Shown here in pieces: positions 1 to 5,959 of a stretch of 13,507 nucleotides of DNA; the first letter of the stretch is position 1; each line of letters begins with the position of its first letter. Origin of the DNA: CAZZKE01 sp964655005 (GTDB lineage Bacteria > Pseudomonadota > Alphaproteobacteria > Rhodospirillales > JABHCV01); contig CAZZKE010000074.1 of NCBI GenBank assembly GCA_964655005.1, forward strand, positions 1-13,507, in the 5' to 3' direction. A program made the translations under genes and the position numbers. Below the pieces are notes generated by a model. The model had not been told where the DNA came from and did not search any database. It saw only the letters and a list, made by a program, of their open reading frames with translations.

Positions 1-127
1 CACAGCAGACCTTCGGAGGGCGTCGAAAAGCCTTGACGATGCGATGGCATCGCCGACCGCTTCTCTCCTACCCGAAGGCCTGCTGTGACGATCTCTATGG
101 GTCATTCTTTCTGCAACTTGGTATAAG
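1..127 (+). repeat. Palindromic repeat element A (left part outside window)
   Basis: This is the right-hand part of a modular hairpin element. Arms at 1-16 (CACAGCAGACCTTCGG) and 72-87 (CCGAAGGCCTGCTGTG) pair with one mismatch. Inside them is a core (14-42) identical over 29 bases to 5830-5858, then a small GATGC/GCATC hairpin and the shared block CTCCTACCCGA. A 33-base outer arm follows (92-124), starting TCTCTATGGGTC and ending CTTGGTAT. It has the same length and the same conserved ends as the outer arm at 5907-5939, but a different 13-base middle. The matching left outer arm should lie before position 1. The element ends about 7 bases before the dapF start codon. No protein is encoded in it. 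Confidence 0.8.
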
Positions 128-133
128 CGCACT

Positions 134-976
134 ATGGCGATTGCAAGTAACATCCCGTTCACCAAGATGCACGGCCTTGGCAACGATTTCGTGGTTATCG
201 ACGCCAGGCGGCAACCGCTTGCGCTGAGCGCCGCACAGGTCCGCGCCATCGCCGACCGGCGCACCGGCGTCGGCTGCGACCAGTTGATTGTAATCGAACC
301 GCCGCGCGACGAACATGCCGATGTATTCATGGCCATCCGCAACACCGACGGCGGCGAGGCCGAGGCCTGCGGCAATGCGACCCGCTGCGTAGCCTCGATG
401 ATCATGGGCGAAACCGGAGCCCGCCGGGCAATCATCGAAACCGTCGCCGGTTTGCTCGATGCCGAAACCGCCGACGGCAGGCTATATTCCGTGGATATGG
501 GGCAGCCCCGCCTCGACTGGCGGGACCTGCCGCTGGCTCGGGCCATCGATACCCTGCATCTGGGCATTCAGTCGGGACCGCTAAGCGATCCTGCCGGGGT
601 CAACATGGGCAATCCCCACGCGGTATTTTTCGTCGACGACGCCGAGGCCATAGACCTGCAAACCCACGGGCCGCTGCTGGAACAGCATGAACTGTTTCCG
701 CAGCGGGCCAATATTGGCGTTGCCCAGGTGATCGCCGAAGACCGCATCCGGCTGCGGGTGTGGGAGCGCGGAGTCGGCGAGACCCCGGCCTGCGGTTCGG
801 CCGCCTGCGCCGCCATCGTCGCCGCCCACCGCCGCAAGCTGACCGCCCGCAAAGCCGAGATCGTAGTCAACGGCGGGACCTTGTCCCTGCAATGGCTGGC
901 CGACGACCATGTGCTTATGACCGGCCCGGTGGCGACCGGCTTTACCGGCGTTATTGACCGGTCGCTGCTGTCATGA
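134..976 (+). CDS. dapF: Diaminopimelate epimerase DapF
   Basis: DapF is the cytoplasmic PLP-independent epimerase that interconverts LL- and meso-diaminopimelate, feeding lysine and peptidoglycan synthesis. At 280 aa it has the usual family length. The N-terminus carries the hallmark FTKMHGLGNDFVV (residues 9-21). The two catalytic cysteines are visible: C79 in EACGNATRC and C220 in ETPACGSAAC, each in one of the two pseudo-symmetric halves. N158-H162 (NMGNPH) is the conserved mid-protein substrate loop. The ATG at 134 places the family motif at the expected distance, but no clear Shine-Dalgarno precedes it because a repeat element ends at about 127. The stop overlaps the mtaB start (ATGA, 973-976), so translational coupling is likely. 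Confidence 0.97.
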   Translation: MAIASNIPFTKMHGLGNDFVVIDARRQPLALSAAQVRAIADRRTGVGCDQLIVIEPPRDEHADVFMAIRNTDGGEAEACGNATRCVASMIMGETGARRAIIETVAGLLDAETADGRLYSVDMGQPRLDWRDLPLARAIDTLHLGIQSGPLSDPAGVNMGNPHAVFFVDDAEAIDLQTHGPLLEQHELFPQRANIGVAQVIAEDRIRLRVWERGVGETPACGSAACAAIVAAHRRKLTARKAEIVVNGGTLSLQWLADDHVLMTGPVATGFTGVIDRSLLS

Positions 977-2253
977 CCGGGCCCCGCGTAGTCACCATGG
1001 GCTGCCGCCTGAATACCCTGGAATCGGAAATCATGGCCACCGCCGCCCGTGACGCGGGTATGGACGACGCCATTATAGTAAATACCTGCGCGGTTACCGC
1101 CGAGGCCGAACGCCAGGCCCGCCAGACCATCCGCAAACTACGCCGCGAAAATCCGTCGTCCAGGATCATCGTCACCGGCTGCGCGGCGCAACTGCGCCCC
1201 GACGCCTTCGCCGCCATGGCCGAGGTCGACCGGGTAGTCGGCAACCTGGAAAAGCTGGACGCCGGGGTGCTGGGCGCGACCACCGGCCCGGACACGGTCG
1301 TTTCCGATATCATGGAAATACGGCGGACAGCGGATCGGCAGTTCCGGATACCGGTGATATCCGGGTTCGAGAAACGCACCCGCGCCTTCGTACAAATCCA
1401 GCAGGGCTGCGATCATCGCTGCACCTTTTGCATTATCCCGTTCGGTCGCGGCCCGAACCGCAGCGCCCCGGTCCGGGCAATTATCGATCAGGTCCGGCTG
1501 CTGGTCGAAAACGGCCACGGCGAGGTGGTCCTGACCGGCGTCGATATCTCGTCGTATGGCTTCGACGATGACGAACTGCCGGGCCTGGGTAGGTTGAGCC
1601 GGAATATTCTGGAGGCCGTACCCGACTTGAAGCGGCTGCGGCTGAGCTCCCTCGACCCCGCCGCCATCGATGACGATATCTATCGCCTGCTGGCCGATCA
1701 ACCGCGCTTCATGCCGCACCTTCATTTAAGCCTGCAAGCCGCCGACGATACCATCCTGAAACGTATGAAACGGCGTCATTCCAGGGCCCTGGCCTTCGAT
1801 GTCGTAAGGCGCGCCCGCGAGGCCCGGCCGGATACGGTTTTCGGCGCCGACCTGATCGCCGGCTTCCCGACCGAAACCGACCGGATGTTCGAAGGCACCC
1901 TGCAAGCCGTCAGCGATATGGGCCTGACGTTCCTGCATGTGTTCCCCTATTCCGCCCGCCCCGGCGTCCCGGCGGCCAGGATGCCGGCGGTACCGGGCGA
2001 TCTGGTCAAGGATCGGGCCAGGCGGTTGCGCGAGGCGGGCGACAGGGCGCTTAACCAATTGCTGAAAACCTGCCTTGGCACATCGGTAGAGGTGCTGGTC
2101 GAAAAGGGCATGAGCGGTCACAGCCGCCATTTCATTCCGGTCGAACTGACCTGCGAACCGGGGGCCGAATGCCCCGTCGGCGGCATCGTCGAGGCCCGCG
2201 CCGAAGCCGTCGATACGGGTAATGGACGGCTGCTCGCCAGGCTCGCCGCATGA
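973..2253 (+). CDS. mtaB: tRNA t6A37 methylthiotransferase MtaB
   Basis: MtaB is a radical-SAM enzyme that converts t6A to ms2t6A at position 37 of ANN-decoding tRNAs. The 426-aa protein has the three MTTase architecture parts. The N-terminal UPF0004 domain has cluster cysteines C11 (GCRLNTLESE), C39 (NTCAVT) and C70 (VTGCAAQ). The radical-SAM core has C146, C150 and C153 (GCDHRCTFC). A C-terminal region of TRAM type follows. The GCRLN signature and the sequence IIPFGRGPNRS favour MtaB over MiaB or RimO. The gene starts inside the dapF stop and ends inside the ftsY start (ATGA at both junctions), so the three genes are almost certainly one transcript. dapF-mtaB-ftsY order is common in alphaproteobacteria. 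Confidence 0.95.
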   Translation: MTGPRVVTMGCRLNTLESEIMATAARDAGMDDAIIVNTCAVTAEAERQARQTIRKLRRENPSSRIIVTGCAAQLRPDAFAAMAEVDRVVGNLEKLDAGVLGATTGPDTVVSDIMEIRRTADRQFRIPVISGFEKRTRAFVQIQQGCDHRCTFCIIPFGRGPNRSAPVRAIIDQVRLLVENGHGEVVLTGVDISSYGFDDDELPGLGRLSRNILEAVPDLKRLRLSSLDPAAIDDDIYRLLADQPRFMPHLHLSLQAADDTILKRMKRRHSRALAFDVVRRAREARPDTVFGADLIAGFPTETDRMFEGTLQAVSDMGLTFLHVFPYSARPGVPAARMPAVPGDLVKDRARRLREAGDRALNQLLKTCLGTSVEVLVEKGMSGHSRHFIPVELTCEPGAECPVGGIVEARAEAVDTGNGRLLARLAA

Positions 2254-3224
2254 CCTACGTGATCGATAAAAACCAGGACGACGAGCCGGATAAAAACCCC
2301 GAGGTCAAGAGCGGCTGGGCGGCCCGCCTGAAACGGGGGCTGGCCAGGACTTCTTCGAAACTGGGCGGCGGCATCGCCGAACTGTTGACCAAGAGCGAAC
2401 TGGACGCCACCGCCCTGGACGATCTGGAAGAACTGCTGATCGCCGCCGACCTGGGGGTCAAATGCTCGGCCAGGCTGGTATCGGTGCTGGCCAGGGCACG
2501 CTTCAAAAAAAGCCGCGACCCGGAAGAGGTACTGGCCGCACTGGCCGCCGAGGTGGAACAGATTATCGCCCCCGTGGCCAGGCCTTTCGCGATCGACCCC
2601 GCCAACCGGCCGCATGTGGTGCTGGTCTGCGGCGTCAATGGCAGCGGCAAGACCACATCCATCGGTAAATTGGCGAAACAGCTTAAATCGCAGGGCAAAT
2701 CGGTGATGATGGCGGCCGCCGACACTTTCCGGGCCGCCGCCGTCGAGCAGCTGAAAGTCTGGGGCGAACGCACCGGGACTCCGGTCGTGGCCACCGAAAC
2801 GGGCGCCGACGCCGCCGGCCTGGCGTTCGACGCCATGGGCCGGGCGCGGGCCGAAAATATCGACGTTTTGCTGATCGACACCGCCGGCCGCCTGCAAAAT
2901 AAATCGGACCTGATGGCCGAACTGGAAAAAATTATCCGGGTAATCCGCAAGATCGAACCGACCGCGCCGCATGACTGCCTGTTGGTGCTGGACGCCACGG
3001 TCGGCCAAAACGCCCATTCCCAGGTCGAGACATTCAAGCAGGCCGTCGATGTTTCGGGATTGCTGCTGACCAAACTGGATGGCTCGGCGCGCGGCGGCGT
3101 GGTGGTTTCGCTGGCCGAACGGTTCGGACTGCCGGTCCACGCCGTCGGCGTCGGCGAGGGCATAGACGACATGCGCCCGTTCGATGCCAGGGCCTTCGCC
3201 CGCAATCTGGTCGGGTTGACCTGA
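2250..3224 (+). CDS. ftsY: Signal recognition particle receptor FtsY
   Basis: FtsY is the SRP receptor GTPase that docks SRP-ribosome complexes at the inner membrane for co-translational insertion by SecYEG. The protein has 324 aa. A short charged N-terminus (residues 1-25) replaces the long acidic A domain of the E. coli protein. The helical N domain (about 25-115) and the G domain follow. GTPase motifs seen are G1 GVNGSGKTT (128-136), the SRP-specific DTFRAAAVEQL (158-168), DTAGR (210-214), TKLDGSARGG (274-283) and the closing GVGE (300-303). The SRP-subfamily insert and the N-terminal ELL.ADLGV separate it from FlhF, and the lack of an M domain separates it from Ffh. It is the last gene of the dapF-mtaB-ftsY unit. 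Confidence 0.97.
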   Translation: MTYVIDKNQDDEPDKNPEVKSGWAARLKRGLARTSSKLGGGIAELLTKSELDATALDDLEELLIAADLGVKCSARLVSVLARARFKKSRDPEEVLAALAAEVEQIIAPVARPFAIDPANRPHVVLVCGVNGSGKTTSIGKLAKQLKSQGKSVMMAAADTFRAAAVEQLKVWGERTGTPVVATETGADAAGLAFDAMGRARAENIDVLLIDTAGRLQNKSDLMAELEKIIRVIRKIEPTAPHDCLLVLDATVGQNAHSQVETFKQAVDVSGLLLTKLDGSARGGVVVSLAERFGLPVHAVGVGEGIDDMRPFDARAFARNLVGLT

Positions 3225-3249
3225 ACCGGCAAATAAAAAAGTGCGCCTA

Positions 3250-3292
3250 TGTGACGCCGGTCACAGCGCCACGGTGGTTTGCCGGTAATAAT
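3250..3292 (+). promoter_or_regulatory. CRP-like palindrome with a weak -10, possible class II promoter
   Basis: TGTGACGCCGGTCACA (3250-3265) is a perfect match to the CRP half-site pattern TGTGA-N6-TCACA. A -10-like AATAAT lies at 3287-3292, with no good -35. A start near 3299 would place the palindrome centre at about -41.5, the class II activator position. The site lies in the gap after ftsY and before the convergent protease gene, so it precedes no protein gene. It could serve an untranslated RNA or be a chance palindrome. Confidence 0.35.
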
Positions 3293-3298
3293 GAACAT

Positions 3299-3402
3299 AC
3301 TGATTTACCGGACTTGCGGAAAATTCTCCCTTCCCAACCCCCGACTCAGTTGAACCCTCCTCTTTAAAAACTCGCCGGACCTTAAAGGTCCGGCTTTTTT
3401 TT
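3299..3402 (+). ncRNA. Candidate small RNA between ftsY and protease gene
   Basis: This is a proposal, not a recognised family. A transcript starting about 7 bases after the -10-like AATAAT (3287-3292) and ending in the T-run of the strong terminator would be roughly 104 nt. It would have a C-rich, poorly structured middle (about 3326-3362) including CTCCCTTCCC and CCCTCCTC, the latter complementary to Shine-Dalgarno-type sequence. C-rich anti-SD loops plus a rho-independent terminator are typical of some alphaproteobacterial sRNAs. The same stretch could equally be the 3' untranslated region of ftsY. A 7-bp inverted repeat (CCGGTAA 3282-3288 / TTACCGG 3305-3311) would form only in a longer read-through RNA. 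Confidence 0.25.
3374..3402 (+). terminator. Rho-independent terminator (probably bidirectional)
   Basis: The inverted repeat GCCGGACCTT (3374-3383) / AAGGTCCGGC (3385-3394) is perfect and is followed by eight T residues (3395-3402). It ends the dapF-mtaB-ftsY transcript about 150 bases after ftsY. On the other strand the stem is followed by GAGTTTTTAAAG, so it can also stop the convergent protease transcript. The protease stop codon TAA overlaps the T-run. Confidence 0.9.
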
Positions 3403-4699
3403 AACATTGCGGCTTGCGCCTGACGAAACCCCAGCCGAAGATATTGTCGCGGCCCGGCATGCCTAAATCCTTGATGTTCTTTTTCAGCAATTTTTCAAGG
3501 GCCGGCAGGGACTTGCCCTTGCCGTTCTTGATATCCAGCGCCATCATCGCCGCGATAAAGGGCGAGGCGAATGACGTGCCGCTTTGCAGCCGCCCGCCGC
3601 CGCCCGGCGCGGCGGTATAGACCCGTACACCCGGCGCGGCGAAGTCGATATAAGCCCCGGTATTGGCCCTGGAATAAATCAGCCCCCTGGAATTGATCGC
3701 GGTCACCGCGACGACCCCCTTGTAGGCCGCCGGATAGGCCGGTTTGTCGGACCGGCCCCAGTTGCCGCCGGCGGCGATCATTTTCTGCTTCCTGCCGACC
3801 GCTTTCCTGAAAACCCTGCGCAGAATCTTGTTGTCGGCCCCGGCGACGCTAAGGTTGATAACATGGACATTCTTTTCCAACAGCCAGTTGGCCGCCTTAA
3901 TCAGGCCGATGGCGCTGCCGACCTTGCGGCCTTTTTCGTTATATTCAAACATATTGGCGGCGAATAATTCGGCGCCGGGCAGCAAACCACCCCATTCCGC
4001 CCGGCCGACCATGATGGCGGCGACCGCGGTGCCGTGATCCTTCGGCCCCGGCTTGCGGCCCTTCCGGTGAAACGAACGGTAGGTTACCTTTTGCCCGCGC
4101 AGCGCCGGATGGGTGACATCGACGCCGGCGTCAATCATGCCGATGCGCACCCCCCTGCCGCAATCGACCGGCACATTGTCCCAGCGAATCAGCGAGCGCG
4201 CCACTTTGCCCGGAAATTCGACGCCGGGAGCGGCGGCGGCGGAAGCATCGAACTGGTGATTGGCATCAACCTCGACACCGGGAAAGCGGGATCGCAATTG
4301 CCGGACGGCTTGCGGAACCGAAAGCTTCGACGGAATGCGGATGCGCTGCACCAGCAGGTTCAGGCTGTTCATGCGTACCGTTTCGATGACCCTGTAGCCG
4401 AGAGAACGAATGCCCGAGGTAAACCGTTTCGGCGGGTTGATGACGATGACTTCGCCCGGTTCGTAACTGTTGTCGGGATCGAATCCTTTCGATTTTCTGG
4501 CCTTCTTGGCCGATTTTTTCTTTTCGGAAGCTTTCTTTCCCGAGCCGCCGACATCCGATTTAATGACCCCTATGACCCTGCCGCTCTTGTCGTATTTGAG
4601 AATTCGCGTGCTCGATTCCGCCGCCCACGCCTGAACGCCCCCGGACCCGACGACGAACAGCGCGGTAACAAACAACAATAAAAATATTTTCGAAAACAT
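3401..4699 (-). CDS. Secreted subtilisin-like (S8) serine protease
   Basis: The chosen start gives 432 aa beginning MFSKIFLLLF, with a classical signal peptide that would be cut after AWA (residue 26). A lysine-rich linker (about 55-71) follows, then a pro-region-like part up to about 165 and the S8 catalytic domain. The triad is visible: D190 (GMIDAGVDVTHP), H222 (DHGTAVAAIMVG) and S376 (SGTSFASP). The likely oxyanion asparagine is N313 in AAGGNWG. The protein therefore looks active and exported, either periplasmic or released. There is no lipobox, autotransporter domain or extra C-terminal domain. The frame stays open to 4843, but that extension only translates a repeat element, so the signal-peptide start is preferred. 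The Shine-Dalgarno before 4699 is weak. The substrate is unknown. Confidence 0.9.
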   Translation of the reverse strand: MFSKIFLLLFVTALFVVGSGGVQAWAAESSTRILKYDKSGRVIGVIKSDVGGSGKKASEKKKSAKKARKSKGFDPDNSYEPGEVIVINPPKRFTSGIRSLGYRVIETVRMNSLNLLVQRIRIPSKLSVPQAVRQLRSRFPGVEVDANHQFDASAAAAPGVEFPGKVARSLIRWDNVPVDCGRGVRIGMIDAGVDVTHPALRGQKVTYRSFHRKGRKPGPKDHGTAVAAIMVGRAEWGGLLPGAELFAANMFEYNEKGRKVGSAIGLIKAANWLLEKNVHVINLSVAGADNKILRRVFRKAVGRKQKMIAAGGNWGRSDKPAYPAAYKGVVAVTAINSRGLIYSRANTGAYIDFAAPGVRVYTAAPGGGGRLQSGTSFASPFIAAMMALDIKNGKGKSLPALEKLLKKNIKDLGMPGRDNIFGWGFVRRKPQC

Positions 4700-4742
4700 G
4701 CGACCGTATCCCGACAATCCCGAGCGTCGTTGCAAGCAGCCC

Positions 4743-4802
4743 ATTACCAAAGAGCACCTATAAGGACCCAACGGGTCTTTGGCCGACGCTCCTTGGTATA
4801 AA
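4743..4802. repeat. Minimal copy of the palindromic element (both ends, no interior)
   Basis: The right half, GGGTC...GCTCCTTGGTATAA, matches the outer arm of the larger elements. The left half (ATTACCAAAGAGC ... AAGGACCC) is its imperfect inverted copy. The two halves meet across only three bases (AAC), so this looks like an element reduced to its outer stem. It lies in the 5' leader of the S8 protease, about 44 bases upstream of its start, and accounts for the open frame running upstream of that gene. Confidence 0.65.
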
Positions 4803-4852
4803 GCATTCGCCGTGCAAATTGAACCATTGCCGGCACATTTCATGAAAAGATA

Positions 4853-5077
4853 TCAGACCGTGATATCAAGGTAAAAACCGCGCGGCACATCGGTATTCGG
4901 CGGCTGGCCCGGACCCAGCACCCGTTCCAGCCGGCTCAGGGCCCTGCGTTGCAGCGCCGTCTCGGAGGATTTGGTAACGGCGGCCCGGTTGCGGACATCC
5001 TCGACGCCGGAATAGCCGCGCGGACGTTCCGAATTAAGCGAGATTGTCCGGGGCGAGATGGTGTTGATCGTGCTCAT
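4853..5077 (-). CDS. Small conserved-looking protein of unknown function, 74 aa
   Basis: I cannot assign a function. The protein has 74 aa and no signal peptide or membrane segment. The N-terminus (MSTINTISPRTISLN) is polar and probably disordered. The middle contains a basic helix (about residues 39-53, ALQRRALSRLERVLG). The C-terminus is GQPPNTDVPRGFYLDITV, where the PRGFYLDI-type ending looks like a defined motif rather than random coding. Composition and codon use resemble the neighbours. The start codon lacks a clear Shine-Dalgarno. It lies on the same strand as the small gene at 5299-5499 and the S8 protease, with gaps of 221 and 153 bases, so co-transcription is possible but unproven. 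Confidence 0.6.
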   Translation of the reverse strand: MSTINTISPRTISLNSERPRGYSGVEDVRNRAAVTKSSETALQRRALSRLERVLGPGQPPNTDVPRGFYLDITV

Positions 5078-5149
5078 ACGGCCAACATGCCCGAAAAAAG
5101 TTAACGGAATCTGTATCGAAATAGTTCGGACGAACCGGCGGCGCGGATA

Positions 5150-5193
5150 CCGGAGCCGTCCATCCCGGGACCAGGACGGACAAGTTGCTCCGG
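5150..5193. repeat. Two-part inverted repeat upstream of the 74-aa gene
   Basis: The outer arms are CCGGAGC (5150-5156) and GCTCCGG (5187-5193). The inner arms are CCGTCC and GGACGG around a short loop. There is no T-run on either side, so it is not a standard terminator. It lies in the 221-base gap between two small minus-strand genes and could be leader structure of the 4853-5077 gene. Confidence 0.45.
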
Positions 5194-5298
5194 CTTACAA
5201 AAAAACCGATTAAAATTCCCGCCCCTGAATGACTTAATTCGAGGGCGGCCTAATCCGGAAACGCCGCCGGTTTCGACCAAACGATGCAGGGTGTTATG

Positions 5299-5499
5299 TC
5301 AGGCGCTGGTATTGACGTGGCCACCGCGGTAGCCCTGGGCCACCTCGTCGATCACGCCAACCTTGGCCCCGGTCGATTCCGGAGGCTTTTGCGCCTGGGA
5401 TATGGCTACCGCCGCCCGTTTCTCCTGCTTCAGAGTCTGCTTTAAGGACTCCACCGCCAGATTGAAGTGGGCCGGCGCAGTAGCCGGGTTCACTGACAT
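5299..5499 (-). CDS. Small protein of unknown function, 66 aa (weak resemblance to YjfB-type motility proteins)
   Basis: The protein has 66 aa, with no signal peptide or membrane segment. It has a strong ribosome binding site (AAAGGAG at 5506-5512 on the complement, about 6 bases before the ATG), which supports a real gene. A basic amphipathic helix (about residues 12-40, AVESLKQTLKQEKRAAVAIS) is followed by a Gly-rich tail ending GGHVNTSA. The layout of one Lys-rich helix plus a short Gly/Asn ending recalls small 'putative motility' proteins of the YjfB type, but the resemblance is weak and I would not transfer the name. It is the most upstream gene of the minus-strand group that includes the 74-aa gene and the S8 protease. 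Confidence 0.75.
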   Translation of the reverse strand: MSVNPATAPAHFNLAVESLKQTLKQEKRAAVAISQAQKPPESTGAKVGVIDEVAQGYRGGHVNTSA

Positions 5500-5621
5500 T
5501 CTGTTCTCCTTTCTGTGCTACTCACCCAATCTTCTGATCGGGCCTGCGACGTTCTGCCGCACCGGGGATTATGCCATATTTTTCATAAAAAAGAAAACAC
5601 CACCGTGCGTGACCATAGATT

Positions 5622-5653
5622 TTGACGAAAAGGCATTGATTCTGTTATATAAT
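5622..5653 (+). promoter_or_regulatory. Possible sigma-70 promoter in AT-rich stretch
   Basis: A -35-like TTGACG (5622-5627) precedes an AT-rich -10 region. TATATA at 5646-5651 is 18 bases downstream and overlaps TATAAT at 5648-5653 (20 bases). It points toward the repeat element and the chemoreceptor-like gene about 300 bases away. If used, the leader RNA would contain the whole hairpin element. The rest of 5500-5676 is AT-rich, with no recognisable gene. Confidence 0.3.
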
Positions 5654-5709
5654 AGCAAATTCTAAACAGCCAGATAATACCAAGGATCACTGATAAAGAC
5701 CCATTGAGA

Positions 5710-5803
5710 CGGCTTTCCATGGTTTTCGGCAAGGAATGCCCGCCGCCGCGATGCCGGGCATCGCCAGGCGGGCATGACGCCGACCGAGAGCCCTGGAAAG
5801 CCG
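5710..5803. repeat. First internal hairpin of element B
   Basis: This is a long imperfect hairpin. The base is CGGCTTTCCATGG pairing with CCCTGGAAAGCCG (one mismatch). The stem continues through TGCCCGCC/GGCGGGCA to the perfect tip GCGATGCC-G-GGCATCGC centred at 5756. Bulges are small. Element A at the window start would carry its own version of this hairpin, if any, before position 1. Confidence 0.8.
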
Positions 5804-5812
5804 CCGTCGCGG

Positions 5813-5906
5813 TTCTCTCAGCGCCCCGTCGGAGGGCGTCGAAAAGCCTTGACGATGCACCGCATCGACTGCGACTTTGCTCCTACCCGACGGGGCGCTG
5901 AGAGAA
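5813..5906. repeat. Second internal hairpin of element B, with conserved core
   Basis: Perfect 20-base arms lie at 5813-5832 (TTCTCTCAGCGCCCCGTCGG) and 5887-5906. The interior begins with the core shared exactly with element A (5830-5858 versus 14-42). It then has CGATGC-ACC-GCATCG and the block CTCCTACCCGA. The arms differ in sequence from those of element A, yet each pair is self-complementary. Confidence 0.85.
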
Positions 5907-5959
5907 TCTCAATGGGTCTTTATCAATGATCCTTGGTATAAGCTGATAGAGGGGGCCGC

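Larger units (their letters stand above)
5677..5939. repeat. Complete palindromic element B (three-way junction)
   Basis: Outer arms at 5677-5709 and 5907-5939 are inverted copies, matching at 32 of 33 positions. They begin ATACCAAGGATC and end GATCCTTGGTAT. Between them two independent long hairpins (5710-5803 and 5813-5906) fill nearly all the space, leaving only about nine unpaired bases between them. As single strand it would fold as a three-way junction. There is no open reading frame with coding character and no transposase. Related ends occur at 92-127, 4743-4802, 7977-7994 and 13482-13507. The family is not one I recognise. MITE-like or REP-like mobility is an inference from structure and dispersal. 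Confidence 0.85.

Noticed and set aside
2118..3298. Long minus-strand frames opposite ftsY (2118-3140 and 2255-3298)
   Set aside because: They are shadows of ftsY in GC-rich DNA. Composition is unlike a protein family, and FtsY motifs clearly explain the other strand.
4034..4681. 215-aa plus-strand frame opposite the protease
   Set aside because: It is antisense to a gene with an intact catalytic triad. It has no recognisable motif and no ribosome binding site evident.
4700..4843. N-terminal extension of the S8 protease frame to 4843
   Set aside because: The extension translates the repeat at 4743-4802 and precedes a good signal peptide. The start at 4699 fits an exported protease.
5704..5901. 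65-aa plus-strand frame inside element B
   Set aside because: It lies entirely in hairpin sequence. The symmetry of the element, not coding, explains the open frame.
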